A program made the translations under genes and the position numbers. From positions 28,111,449-28,175,448 of the forward strand of contig CM069458.1 in assembly GCA_035610835.1 (NCBI GenBank): a stretch of DNA of 64,000 nucleotides, read 5' to 3'. Within the stretch, counting starts at the first letter, position 1; each line of letters opens with the position of its first letter. The DNA is from Ophiura sarsii (Eukaryota; Echinodermata; Ophiuroidea; Amphilepidida; Ophiuridae). The notes under the pieces are model-generated. The model was not told the DNA's origin. It searched no databases and worked only from the letters and a program-made list of their open reading frames with translations. Shown one piece after another: positions 48,440 through 59,587 of this stretch.

Positions 48440-49440
48440 TGCTCGGACAGGGGGGAGTCTAAGGGTGGATGTGCCCCCCTCAGAAGTAGAAAAAATTTAC
48501 ATTTTGGAACTCATTTGGTGCGATCTGGTGTATACTTTTAACCAATATTTTATTGAAAAGCCATCGCTTCATTTTCAATAAATATTTTGTTTTTTATCAA
48601 TGCACGAAAGAAGTTGAGCATTTTTTTATACTGATATATTCTTGATTTTAGTATAGATAGTTTTAAAGCTCCAACAGGGGGAGTCTGAGGGGGGATGTGC
48701 CCCCCTGAGAAGTACAAAAATTTTCAATTTTCAAACTCATTTGGTGTGATCTGGTGTATACTTTTGACCAATATTGTATTGAAAAGCCATCGCTTCATTT
48801 TCAATAAATATTTTGTTTTTTATCAATGCACGAAAGAAGTTGAGCATTTTTTTATACTGATATATTCTTGATTTTAGTATAGATAGTTTTAAAGCTCCAA
48901 CAGGGGGAGTCTGAGGGGGGATGTGCCCCCCTGAGAAGTACAAAAATTTTCAATTTTCAAACTCATTTGGTGTGATCTGGTGTATACTTTTGACCAATAT
49001 TGTATTGAAAAGCCATCGCTTCATTTTCAATAAATATTTTGTTTTTTATCAATGCACGAAAGAAGTTGAGCATTTTTTTATACTGATATTTCTTGATTTT
49101 AGTATAGATAGTTTTAAAGCTCCAACAGGGGGAGTCTGAGGGGGGATGTGCCCCCCTCAGAAGTAGAAATTTTTTCAATTTTCAAACTCATTTGGTGTGA
49201 TCTGGTGTATACTTTTGACCAATATTGTATTGAAAAGCCATCGCTTCATTTTCAATAAATATTTTGTGTTTTTATCAATGCACGAAAGAAGTTGAGCATT
49301 TTTTATACTGATATATTCTTGATTTTAGTATAGATGGTTTAAAAGCTCGAACAGGGGGATTCTGAGGGGGAATGTGCTCCCCGCTCAGAATTTGATTTTT
49401 TTTTAATTTTCGAACCCATTTGGTGCGATTTGGTGTGCAC
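48440..49440. repeat. 225 bp tandem repeat, about 4.3 units
   Basis: The landmark GCTCCAACAGGGGGAGTCTG occurs at 48668, 48894 and 49119, with a variant at 49344, so the period is 225-226 bp. A degenerate first unit lies near 48448. Middle units are nearly identical. Each contains GGATGTGCCCCCCTGAG, where GGGGGG and CCCCCC arms can pair. Confidence 0.93.
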
Positions 49441-49659
49441 TTTTGACCAATATTTTATTGAAAAGCAATCACTTTATTTCTGATCAATATTGGCTTTTTA
49501 AATAGGCAGACAGACAGGCCTATGCCAGAAAGAAGTTAATTAGTTACCTCCAAAAGATGGATTCTAGTCAACGTACGTACATACGTACGTGTATGTATCC
49601 TGAACAACGTACAATAAACTCCAAACGTGCTCATGTCCCTCGCATGCCTCCCTGCCCGC

Positions 49660-49745
49660 CTTTCTTTCTCTTTTTCCTTTTTTTCTCCTTTTTCCCCTTT
49701 TTTTCTTTCTTTTTTTCCTTTTTTCCCTTTTTTTTTGGTAGATGA
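49660..49745. repeat. Polypyrimidine (CTTTTT) tract
   Basis: About 85 bases of almost pure C and T lie inside the right part of the hAT-like element. Open frames across it are low complexity. Confidence 0.9.
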
Positions 49746-49852
49746 GAAAAATCAGGGGGGGGGGGATGATTACATTGACCATCCCCCCCAGGTCAAAAAG
49801 TGGGGGGGATATATCCCCCCCATCCCCCGGGATATCCGCCCTTGTCCCTAGT

Positions 49853-50782
49853 AGTTATACCCTAACTGTAGCATAACTTACTAACGATGTAATTCTGAGA
49901 GCAAAACTGGCGAGTAACACCAGAATAGTAACTAGCGAGGTAAACATCCCATTAATCAGCATCGTCCCCTTACAAAATTAATTGTCGCATATGCCAAGTG
50001 TTCACCTATACTTTACGGTAAAATTCTGACATGAATGGTCCTTTGTAATATTAAAAATGTGTCGTCACTCGCTAGGTCATAGGTGAGTGTAAATAAATGA
50101 AGGTTGAATCGGCCTGCGGTCTGGACAAAATTGCGCCATTTTTGTAGCCAAAAATTTGAAATTATTTACCGCTTTTTCAAAATTAAGGACTATCATGACA
50201 TTACAAACATATTTTGGGCGAGTGTCGCATACAAATGTTGCACTAAGAGGTACAATTTTCATGATAAAAATCAGTTTTGTGTAATTGAAAAGTTCAATGG
50301 TTTATTAAAAACATAATGCCACTTCTATCGTCCTCGTCCAATCACTGTGGCGTGCTACTGTGATCTTGTCTTTTATAAACGGAAAACACGAGATCGATTC
50401 CCGAAATTCCCTCATGTGGTTTTTTTAAAACATGATGGTGACTGAATGAAATAATTCAATATAATGGCTGAGGTATTGACATACTTCTATTTTTTAATTT
50501 GTATTAATCAAATAAATGTGTATGTAATATTATTTATTATTATCATTTTGTATTTACTTTTAATGTACTTAGGGAGTGTTCATAAATACCTTGGTGGGGC
50601 GGGGGGGGGGGGGGGGGGGGGGGGATAAATGGAGGGAGGATCAGACAAAATGTCCCCCAAAGGGGGGATCACACAAAATTGGTACTTAATAGGATTGGTA
50701 CTTAATTGTGTATGCATCATTGTGGATAGATTTAAAAGATGTTATAATAAACTGATCATAAATGTATCATTGAGTAAATAAT
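49853..50782. other. Unassigned DNA with a G run
   Basis: G run of about 24 at 50600-50623. No gene or element is recognised. Confidence 0.4.
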
Positions 50783-50888
50783 GCATACATTGATAATGAA
50801 ATCGTCACTGTTCTGACATATCGGCACATCACAACAGAATTAAGTAAAGTGATGTGCCGGTATGTCAGAACAGCGACGAAATGTATGA
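50783..50888. mobile_element. Small hairpin element
   Basis: CTGTTCTGACATATCGGCAC on the left faces GTGCCGGTATGTCAGAACAG on the right, with outer CATACATT / AATGTATG. The loop is about 16 bp. The right arm lacks about 9 bp found in the left. It is MITE-like. Confidence 0.75.
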
Positions 50889-51118
50889 CAGAAATCTCCC
50901 ATTTATCATTATATCTATGTAATTGTCCATCGGGCAAATCAGAAAGTATCATTTAGTTACAGCATAAACTGTTATGCTTCAAATTACTCTTGGGTCCCGT
51001 CAGGTATAAGATTTAGCGTTAATTACTCGTAAGTTACTAGCCTAGTAGCTTACCCCAGTTATTAGCGAGGTAGCGCTATTCTTCAGCTACCCTGGTGCAC
51101 TCGGCCGTAAATATGGTA

Positions 51119-51261
51119 AGGGAGCAAATCAAAACTCGACCGCGCGGCAACCGCCGGTTCCGCCCGGTTGGACCGCACATCATTGTTTAGAACAATAGAA
51201 ACCGCACGGAACCCCACGGAACCGGCGGTTGCCGGGCGGTCGAGTTTTTATGTGCTCCCTA
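51119..51261. mobile_element. GC-rich fold-back MITE
   Basis: The ends are AGGGAGCAAAT and ATGTGCTCCCT. The arms pair over about 50 bp including AAAACTCGACCG and GGCAACCGCCGGTTCCG. The loop is about 40 bp. The flanking sequence TA is possible as target site. Confidence 0.8.
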
Positions 51262-51501
51262 AATATAAATATTTTTTTCATGAAAATTTCATAATAGTGT
51301 TCCCTCTAAGACCATGACGCATGGCCAAAAACCACTAAAAACGGTTGTGACATTTTTGGATATGTTATAGGTGTTTTTAACAGTATTGATCTCTTCCAAA
51401 CATTTATTTCACCAACATAATTCATGTCCGATTGATATATTTTAATTATGTAACTTTGGTAAGGGTTCCCTGCGCCAACATTTGCCTAATACTTTTTGTT
51501 A

Positions 51502-52961
51502 TCTTACTATAAATCTGGAAACGGTGTGTGTTTGTTTGTGTGTGTGTTTGTTATCCTTATTTCTCCGTTGCTTTTAATCGAAGTGGCGCCTAATTTGCAT
51601 GAAAGATAGAGGAAATGACGGGAAGGGTGTTAAAGTTTATTCCACTGAAATTGGTTAACACTTGGCTCCAAAAACAGCAAAAAAACTCTCAGATTTGGCT
51701 CATAAATGCCACTAGAATTGAACAACATTGTGCGTTGCGCGTACTACTACAGCGTAATCTTACCGTGGTAACGCGTCGCGTGCATGTTTGCGCAAGGTCT
51801 CACTGCCGCGGCACACGCACCCCTACACATGGCGCAGAAGCCACACGGGAAATGGTTACAGGCTAGGCCTGTGTACAGCCTGTCATGTTGGGGGAGGGGG
51901 CGGGGGGGGGGGGGGGGGGTAAAACCACGGGAAATGGTTTAGGATAGGCCTAGGGTTATAATGGTACAATTAGCGTTTTGCGGGGGTTAATGAAGCAACC
52001 TGATTTCTTTACTTTAACAACAATCTAAGGGATTATAAATCAAACTGGTTTGGGTGTGTGCATGGGAGGGGGGAAAAACCACGGGAAATGTTTTAGGATA
52101 AGGTTAAGAGTTAATGAAGTAGCCGCGGGAAATGGTTGGTTGGTGTAGTTGCAGTGGGGTGGGGGGGGGGGGGGGGGAGGGCGATTGTAGGGGGTTTATG
52201 TGGTTTTAAATGTACCGAGGGTTAACTTGATGCGGTTTGAGAGGTTTTATATAGGGGTTAATAAAGTAGCTACGGTAAATGGTTTAGGAGGGATATGGTT
52301 ATAAATCAACCTGATCACCCCTACACATGGCGCAGAAGCCACACGGGAAATGGTTACAGGCTAGGCCTGTGTACAGCCTGTCATGTTGGGGGAGGGGGCG
52401 GGGGAAGGGGGGGGGGGGTAAAACCACGGGAAATGGTTTAGGATAGGCCTAGGGTTATAATGGTACAATTAGCGTTTTGCGGGGGTTAATGAAGCAACCT
52501 GATTTCTTTACTTTAACAACAATCTAAGGGATTATAAATCAAACTGGTTTGGGTGTGTGCATGGGAGGGGGGAAAAACCACGGGAAATGTTTTAGGATAA
52601 GGTTAAGAGTTAATGAAGTAGCCGCGGGAAATGGTTGGTTGGTGTAGTTGCAGTGGGGTGGGGGGGGGGGGGGCGATTGTAGGGGGTTTATGTGGTTTTA
52701 AATGTACCGAGGGTTAACTTGATGCGGTTTGAGAGGTTTTATATAGGGGTTAATAAAGTAGCTACGGTAAATGGTTTAGGAGGGATATGGTTATAAATCA
52801 ACCTGATTGGGGGTGGGGTTGCGGGTTTATAATGCCGTCAGGAGGGATATGGTTATAAATCAACATGGTTTGGGGGTGTTGTAGGGGGTTTATGTGGTTT
52901 CAGAGGTAGTTAATGTGAACCATCTAGCGGGGACCCGAGCGTAGCGAGGATACGCCGCTAG
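51502..52961 (+). mobile_element. Complete non-autonomous Helitron (family Hel-G, copy 4)
   Basis: It starts TCTTACTATAAATCTGG after an A at 51501. It ends with the GCGGGGACCCGAGCGTAGCG stem-loop and CTAG at 52958-52961, followed by T. The 1460 bp interior includes an internal tandem duplication of about 500 bp: ACATGGCGCAGAAGCCACAC at about 51826 and again at about 52324. It also has several G runs. No Rep/helicase is encoded, so it depends on an autonomous partner. This is the only copy in the window with both ends. Confidence 0.92.
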
Positions 52962-53062
52962 TCTTACTATAATTCTGAAAACGGTGTATGTTTGTGTATG
53001 TATGTATGTGTTTGTTATCCTTATTTCTCCGTAAGTTGTGATGAAAGTGGCGCCTAATTTGC
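52962..53062 (+). mobile_element. Second Helitron start, head to tail with copy 4
   Basis: TCTTACTATAATTCTGAAAA begins at the very next base after the CTAG of the preceding Helitron. It matches the family's 5' end with a few differences and continues with GTGTTTGTTATCCTTATTTC into the assembly gap. Its 3' end is not seen. Confidence 0.85.
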
Positions 53063-53162
53063 NNNNNNNNNNNNNNNNNNNNNNNNNNNNNNNNNNNNNN
53101 NNNNNNNNNNNNNNNNNNNNNNNNNNNNNNNNNNNNNNNNNNNNNNNNNNNNNNNNNNNNNN
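53063..53162. other. Assembly gap (100 N)
   Basis: One hundred N, the usual placeholder for a gap of unknown size, falls inside the second Helitron. Repeats probably broke the assembly here. Confidence 0.99.
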
Positions 53163-53980
53163 ATAGGCTTGTATTCACCAAAGTTAGTCGATTATGGTCC
53201 CTGGTCAGGATTACCCCCCTTCCTCCCACTCACCACGCCCACCCCAAAATGTTGTGCCATTTTTTCTACGCTAAAATTGTCAGATTTGGTCTAATACTAT
53301 AGTAGATGGGTCTGAGTACTGGTTGTACTTTTCTGGAGATGCAGTACAACCAAAGGTCCAAGTAGTGCGACGGAAACGATTAAAAAATCGCCAAGTGTTT
53401 CATAAGAGCTACTTTTGGCCAATTCTTATCGGTAGATTATAACCGTTCTAAATTACAGATATCTCTTGAACAGACTATAAACAATAAAATGAATTGATGT
53501 ACCCTATGTATATATATAATAGTATGGGGAATGCCCTCTAATAAGGCAGAACCAGACCATATATGAAAATGCCTTTTTATGCTAAAATTGTATATTTTGT
53601 CTAATTTTGACTAAATTGAATTTGGGGGGGGGGGGGGGAATCTTTTTTGTGGGGCGCCCACTTGCCCCCCGTAGTACCGCCACTGCGCATCTTTTCCTAA
53701 ATGTCAGTGTCATTCGCTTTACATTAGCTTAGAATACATTAAAGATTACTAGACTGATCCAAGTTTTCATGTGTAAAGGGACCATGGCCGTAAGCTAATA
53801 AATTCAGCAGGAAAACACATTAAAATCGGGATTTACTACGCGAACATTTCTTGACTCGAGGCCCACACTCCCCTCCCCCCCTATTGTCGGCAGTGCACGT
53901 TTGTCCGATACACGAGGCGCTAGCCATGAGTGACGAAAGTCATGGCCGTGCGTAAAGACACAATGACAGTGCGTCTGTTA
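53163..53980. other. Unassigned DNA with a lone hAT-type end
   Basis: A G run (53624-53638) is followed by GTAGTACCGCCACTG ending near 53685, which resembles a right hAT-type end. No left partner is seen. No gene is recognised. Confidence 0.4.
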
Positions 53981-54316
53981 GGCTAATGAAATATGATTCC
54001 CAGTTTCCCGTTTCCCTACCGACCCAACTTTTCAGTTTTACCAAAACTTTTATTATTTTGTGCAAAATTACATTTTCTGACAAACTTGAATAAAATTCAA
54101 AATTTTTAGTGGCTCAAAATACCAGGCACATCTTCCTGTTGATTTTCAAAGTGTTAAAGTGTCAATTAAGGTACAAATCAATAGTTAGTAGTTAACACCC
54201 CTTTCAGATGCAATAATGAAATTGAGTGAAACAATGAATAATGAATAATGAAATAGACACCTACCCACTCTTTCAAAAATATGAAACGGGAAACTGGGAA
54301 TCATATTTCATTAGCC
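53981..54316. mobile_element. PIF/Harbinger-like MITE
   Basis: Perfect 34 bp terminal inverted repeats begin GGCTAATGAAATATGATTCC. They are flanked by TTA on both sides (53978-53980 and 54317-54319). Three-bp TTA/TAA duplications and GG-starting termini are typical of PIF/Harbinger. The interior is non-coding. The perfect ends suggest recent movement. Confidence 0.88.
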
Positions 54317-54319
54317 TTA

Positions 54320-54796
54320 TGACGCGAGTACGCGACTCAGACCAGTTTTGCGCTCGTGCCGCGTTGTTTTACTGTGCGTTCTATGCCTTACAATAACGCG
54401 ATTCTCCTTTTCCAACATTGTTGACCCCAAAATATCGGCCTTTTTATGGAACTATCTCAAAATATAAGCTGGTGACCCTATTTTTTTATTTCAGTAATCT
54501 ATAGTGCCTATTAATGCGCATCTTTTTAAAAATTACAAAAAAATTGGCGGAGCGTTGTTTTTTTTAAATACAGAAATGTTCGACCTAAAAATTCTATTTC
54601 CATAGGATTGTGTACTAAATAGTAGTCAAAAATGGCTAAAAACACGTGTTTTGAAATGGCTGTAGCTCAAAAAGTAAGCGGGTGACCCCCATTTTTTATT
54701 CGAGATTCGTTCTTATAATCGTTCAAACTTTGTTCACAGTGAATATAAAAAAATTGGCGGAGGAATTCTACCGTGGTGCAGTACCCTTAATGCAAA
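54320..54796. other. Unassigned intergenic DNA
   Basis: No gene is recognised. The phrase AAAAAATTGGCGGAG occurs twice (about 54537 and 54748) within two loosely similar blocks, a possible old duplication. Confidence 0.4.
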
Positions 54797-54975
54797 TAAA
54801 TATAAGCCACACGGGAAATGGTTTAGGATAGGCCTAGAGTTATAATTATTGTATACAGTTGGGTGGGGTTAATACAGCATCCAGGTTTGTGTTGGGGTGT
54901 GTGTGGAGGGGGAGGTAGGTGGGTTAATGTGGCCTTGAGAGGTAGGGGATAGTAATGTGGCATAACAATAGATTT
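54797..54975 (+). mobile_element. Helitron fragment (family Hel-G)
   Basis: GCCACACGGGAAATGGTTTA, GGATAGGCCTAGAGTTATAA and TAATGTGGCATAACAAT are shared with the Hel-G copies. Both termini are missing. Confidence 0.7.
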
Positions 54976-55365
54976 ATAACATATAACGCATATGGGTATA
55001 ACGCATAGGAGGACCATGAGGAAATATAATGTGGGTTCTTAATACATTACATCTGCGGGCATGACGGGGTTGCTTCTAAAATACAGATTTTTGCCGCGTT
55101 TCGTCGGCAAGGAAGTATGCGTACCGCCTATTTGCCTCAGATGCCAGTCCATTTAATAGGGTACCAATCTGTGACACGCACATTTTGAGCCTAATTTCAT
55201 ACATTATCTTTATTACTTAAAACTAGTCTTCTACTTGCTAAATTAAGTGATTAAATTCAGAATAATGACATTTTACCTTTGAATGGACAAAAAGAGCACA
55301 TAAACCACCTGGTTTGAAGTGTATTACGCCTATGTCTATGCTTATTGTTTCAGCCGTGGTGCCAA

Positions 55366-55696
55366 TAATAATAATAATAATAATAATATCACTAATGATA
55401 ACATTAAGTAGAAATGATACATGAGATTAACTAACAATAACATTCATTTACATAAATTAATTAATTATGCAAATTTATTCAAATATTCACAAAATATGCA
55501 AATTTATTGAATATTTGAATAAATTTGCATAATTAATTAGCTCATGAATAGTAATTTCCTTTGTTATTTATAACGGAATAAAGCGCATTATTAGTTTATG
55601 AAAGAAACTACGTTAGGGCGAAATACTATTTTCGCCCTAACGTAATAATGAGTGAATAACAAAAACCTGTTTCGCCCTAAGGTACCTGTTAGCAAG

Positions 55697-55744
<48 letters not shown>

Positions 55745-56113
55745 TCACTAATGATAACATTAAGTAGAAATGATACATGAGATTAACTAACAATAACATT
55801 CATTTACATAAATTAATTAATTATGCAAATTTATTCAAATATTCACAAAATTTGCATAATTTGTACGACGGGCTGTCTTTAGTCACTGTTAGAGACAGCC
55901 CGTCGTACAAATTATGCAAATTTATTGAATATTTGAATAAATTTGCATAATTAATTAGCTCATGAATAGTAATTTACTTTGTTATTTATAACGGAATAAA
56001 GCGCATTATTGTTTATGAAAGAAATTACGTTAGGGCGAAATACTATTTTCGCCCTAACGTAATAATGAGTGAATAACAAAAACCTGTTTCGCCCTAAGGT
56101 ACCTGTTAGCAAG

Positions 56114-56114
<1 letters not shown>
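55366..56114. repeat. Tandem duplication of a hairpin-rich unit separated by (TAA)n
   Basis: A unit starting ATCACTAATGATAACATTAA and ending GGTACCTGTTAGCAAGATAA occurs at 55387-55697 and 55744-56114, with TAA runs before, between and after. Each copy contains ACGTTAGGGCGAAA facing TTCGCCCTAACGT, a short perfect hairpin. The second copy has about 64 bp more, a central hairpin absent from the first. Confidence 0.9.
55811..55957. repeat. 147 bp near-perfect palindrome
   Basis: The arms run from AATTAATTATGCAAATTTAT inward to TACGACGGGCTGTCT, with a loop of about 14 bases around TTAGTCACTG. The matching region of the first copy (about 55455-55545) lacks the ACGACGGGCTGTCT core. The structure can fold as a cruciform or RNA hairpin. 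Confidence 0.88.
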
Positions 56115-56185
<71 letters not shown>

Positions 56186-56648
56186 CACATTTATAGAGCG
56201 CTTTACTTTAGTGAGATCTAAACTCAAAGCGCTGTACAACATATAAATAAAAGATTAAAGCAAAAATACAACAATGATCATAAAACTACAGAGATAAACA
56301 TACACAGAGTCAAATGCATATTTAAACAAGAGATATGAATGTGTATGGCATTAAAAATGCATTATGAAATGAAAGATCATAAAACAAATACACATCAATT
56401 AGATTTCCAAGTTAAATAAGTAGGTCTTAAGTCTCGACTTGAACTCCTGAACTGAACCTGCTTGGCGTATGTCCATTGGGAGAGTGTTCCATAATTTAGG
56501 GCCCGCGATGGAGAAAGCTCTATCACCGGCCGAAAGACTTCATTTTGCTTTTTGGAACAACAAGAAACTCACGGGAGCCAGAGCGAAGGTTAGCCGTGGG
56601 AATATAAGGTTTCAGCAATTCAGACACATAACTTGGACCAGCATTGAT
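56115..56648 (-). mobile_element. L2-like LINE, 3' end (copy 2)
   Basis: The minus-strand 3' end reads AAAGCGCTCTATAAATGTG and is followed by a TTA run of about 65 bp (56116-56181). Coding remnants above it read NAGPSYVSELLKPYIPTAN, EFLVVPKSKMKSFG and, after a frameshift near 56518-56525, RAFSIAGPKLWNTLP through KSRLKTYLFNLEI and a stop. These are L2/CR1-group C-terminal motifs. It is 5' truncated where LINE-C begins on the other strand. Confidence 0.85.
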
Positions 56649-59267
56649 TTAGTATGTGTAATCAGGTATAGAATCTTAATTTGGGCTGAAATTCTGTTGC
56701 CTAAAACAAAACCTATTGTTATTGGGGCATGCTACCGCCCGCAAACTGACACCCATTTTTTTGAGGTTTTTGAAGAGACTCTGTCTAAGGTCCAGTCTGA
56801 CTTTGAACTTATTATTATGGGTGACTTTAATGTTGATTATGCATTAAAGCAGAATTGTCTCTTGTCAAAAATGAAGCTTGTGTTGCAACTGTTTGACTGT
56901 AAACAACTCATAGATTCTCCCACAAGAGTGTGCCTAACACGAGCTTCCATTTTAGATCATGTTATCTGCAATAACTCAGAAAAAATCAGTCAATCAGGTA
57001 CGATCGGTGTTGGCCTCAGCGATCATCAGTTTCTTATTTACTGCACTAGAAAGATCAAGAAGTTAAAATCTTTTAAACATAATGTTGTTAAGATGCGATC
57101 GCTGAAAAACTACAGTAAGGATGATCTTCTGGCTGCACTGACCGCGACTGATTGGTCACATGTGTATTGTAGTGATGTCGACTCTGCATTGAATGTATTT
57201 AAAAATAATCTGTTGTGCATTCTGGACAAAATTGCCCCTGTGAAAGAGGTTCGCATCAAGAACAAAACTGAACCTTGGATGAATAATGCCATTTTAGATA
57301 GCATTCGTACAAGGGACAGGTTACTATACCAATTAAAGACAGGGACAAATTCTGATGTATATACTCAGTTCTGTAAAATCAGGAATCGAATCCAAAGGGA
57401 TATTAAGAAGGCCAAAGCTTCATATTTTTCTAACAAAATTGAGGAAAACAAAAATAATCCTAAAGGTCTTTGGAAGCAATTCAAATCTCTTGGTTACAGC
57501 TCAAAAAGTAAAGATCAGTCGCAAATTGTCTTAAATGTGAATGGTAAGAAGTGCTTTAATCCTAGAATAGTGGCCGACAGTTTTAATGACTTTTATACTA
57601 ATGTTGCTGGCAACTTGGTAAAAAATCTTCCGCCTTCGCAAGGGCTTTTTAATACTGATTCGGATGTTTTTAAGAATTATTATAAGGAAAAGGGGACTGA
57701 GTCAAAACGTTTTAACCTCTTGCCCATCACTTCCGAATTTGTTTTCAAAGAACTCTGTGCGTTAAACCCAACTAAAAGTACTGGTCTTGATGGTATTCCG
57801 GCTAGATTTCTAAGAGACGGTGCTATAGCTATAAAAGATCACTTGGCTCACATCATTAATTTATCTATTAGTTCTAGTTCCGTTCCACAAGATTTTAAAA
57901 CTGCTCGTGTGAAGCCACTTTTTAAGAAAAAGGATAGGTCAGAAGTTGGTAATTACAGACCTGTGAGTATACTCAGTGTCGCTTCAAAGATTCTTGAAAG
58001 GGCAGTCTATACCCAGCTTGAGAGCTATCTAAGAGAGAATAATATCCTTTATAGCTTTCAATCTGGATTTAGACGATCCTTCTCAACAGACACATGTTTA
58101 ACTCACTTAACCGACTACATTCATAATCAGACCTCTCGTGGTAATTTCACTGGTATGGTTTTAATTGATCTTCAAAAGGCTTTCGACACTGTTGACCATG
58201 TCATTCTGTTAAACAAATTAGAGACCATGGGTGTGTCCTCAGTTGAGTGGTTTAGATCGTATTTGAGCGGTAGGAGGCAAATTGTCAATGTTAACCAGGT
58301 TGATTCTGCCCCACTGGGAATCACCTGCGGGGTTCCGCAAGGCAGCATCCTTGGTCCTCTCCTATTTCTCTGCTATGTGAATGACATGCCCATCAGTGTC
58401 GACTGTAAAGTGTCTTTATATGCTGATGACAGTGGCTTGCTGGTTTCTGGCAAAGATCCCACAATTATTGCGGATAAACTAAGTCAAGAGTTAGAAAATT
58501 GCAGACAATGGCTGATTGATAACAAGCTCTCCCTTCATCTTGGTAAGACAGAGGCTATTTTATTTGGTACAAAGAGGAAGCTTAATTCTGTTGATAATTT
58601 TTCTGTCATTTGTAATGGTAATATGATTAATACCTCTTCATCTGTCAAGTATTTAGGTGTCACCCTTGACAATATTCTTTCAGGGGAGTCGATTGCTTTA
58701 AATGTTATCAAAAAGGCCAGCGGGAGACTCAAATTTTTATACAGGCACGCTGATTGTTTGAATTTAAAACCCCGCAAGACACTGTGTTCAGCATTGATTA
58801 TGTGTTATTTTGATTATGCATGCTCTTCCTGGTATTCAGCTATTTCCCAAAAATTCAAAAATCGTTTTCAAACCATGCAAAACAAAATTGTCCGTTTTAT
58901 TTTGGGTGTGGGACCGCGGACCCATATTGGTCAAAAAGAGTTGGACATGGTAGGGATGTTATCAAGCTGGGATAGGGTTGTGCAACTTAAACTTAACCAT
59001 GTTTTTAAGATTTTTCATGATTTGTCTCCTGATTATATGAAATTGTATTTTACTAGAGTGTCATCTTTGCATAAATATAGTACCAGGGGTAGCCCGTTCA
59101 ACTTTGTTGTTCCTTCTTCTAAGGGTCAAGCTAGATTTACTTTTTATAATACTGCTATTCATCACTGGAACTCATTGCCGAGCGAGATCAAGAACACCAA
59201 TCATTTTAGTTTATTCAAACAATTAGTTAAAAGACACTTGGCGAGTTATGATTCAATTGATTTATGA
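56649..59267 (+). pseudogene. LINE-C pol: partial APE endonuclease and reverse transcriptase
   Basis: The open frame formally extends upstream to 56469, but its first 60 codons are antisense to the L2-like fragment and are not part of this protein. Counting from 56469, the endonuclease remnant shows IVIGACYRP, GDFN at 118-121 and SDHQ at 184-187. The RT spans about 420-690 with FKTARVKPLFKKKDRSEVGN, LIDLQKAFDTVDH, GVPQGSILGPLLF and YADD at 651-654. The C-terminal region ends with HHWNSLPSEIKN and KQLVKRHL, as in CR1/L2-group proteins. Reverse transcriptase residues look intact. Lack of the endonuclease start means it is probably not autonomous. Confidence 0.87.
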
Positions 59268-59587
59268 GCTGGTCTCCCACCTTGTGCTCGTGCCCTGTTT
59301 TTATTTGTTTTGTCCTTGTTTTCGTTTGGCGTTTGTGCTTCTTTCGTGATTTTCATTTGTTTTGTTGTTTTTTCTTCTGCCTTTCTATGCTTGTTAAAGG
59401 ACCCCAATGGAAATAAGCTTTGTGCTCAAAGCTTTTTGGGCTATCCTTGGTACTTTTGCTCATATTTTATTATGTCTATATGTTTTTAAAATAGGTTTGT
59501 GCAATCTTTTACATGTTTGTATGCTTAAATGTTTCTCTATATGATGTTTTGAGTACCTAATAAAATCAAATCAAATCAAAATCAAAG
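56649..59587 (+). mobile_element. LINE-C: 5'-truncated CR1/L2-group LINE
   Basis: It lies head to head with the L2-like fragment on the other strand. It starts within the endonuclease, so the N-terminal catalytic Glu region is missing. The ORF then runs to 59267 and a 3' untranslated region leads to an AATAAA-like signal and an AAATC tail (59562-59587). The absence of internal stops over 2.6 kb suggests a recent, dead-on-arrival insertion. Confidence 0.88.

Larger units (their letters stand above)
48353..49844. mobile_element. hAT-like non-autonomous element with tandem interior
   Basis: A perfect 8 bp target duplication TCCCTAGT (48345-48352 and 49845-49852) flanks termini CAGGGGCGGATA and, inverted, CAAGGGCGGATATC. 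The 1492 bp interior is mostly a 225 bp tandem repeat plus a polypyrimidine tract and G/C-rich blocks. No transposase is encoded. Eight-bp duplication and CAG/CAA ends fit hAT. Confidence 0.9.

Noticed and set aside
52924..53229. 101-codon frame across the assembly gap
   Set aside because: It contains 34 unknown residues from N bases and lies in Helitron sequence.
55960..56242. Poly-Ile or poly-Tyr open frames
   Set aside because: They are translations of the (TAA)n tail of an L2-like LINE.
56469..56648. N-terminal 60 codons joined to the LINE-C ORF
   Set aside because: This stretch is antisense to an L2-like LINE 3' coding end, so the open frame continues by chance.
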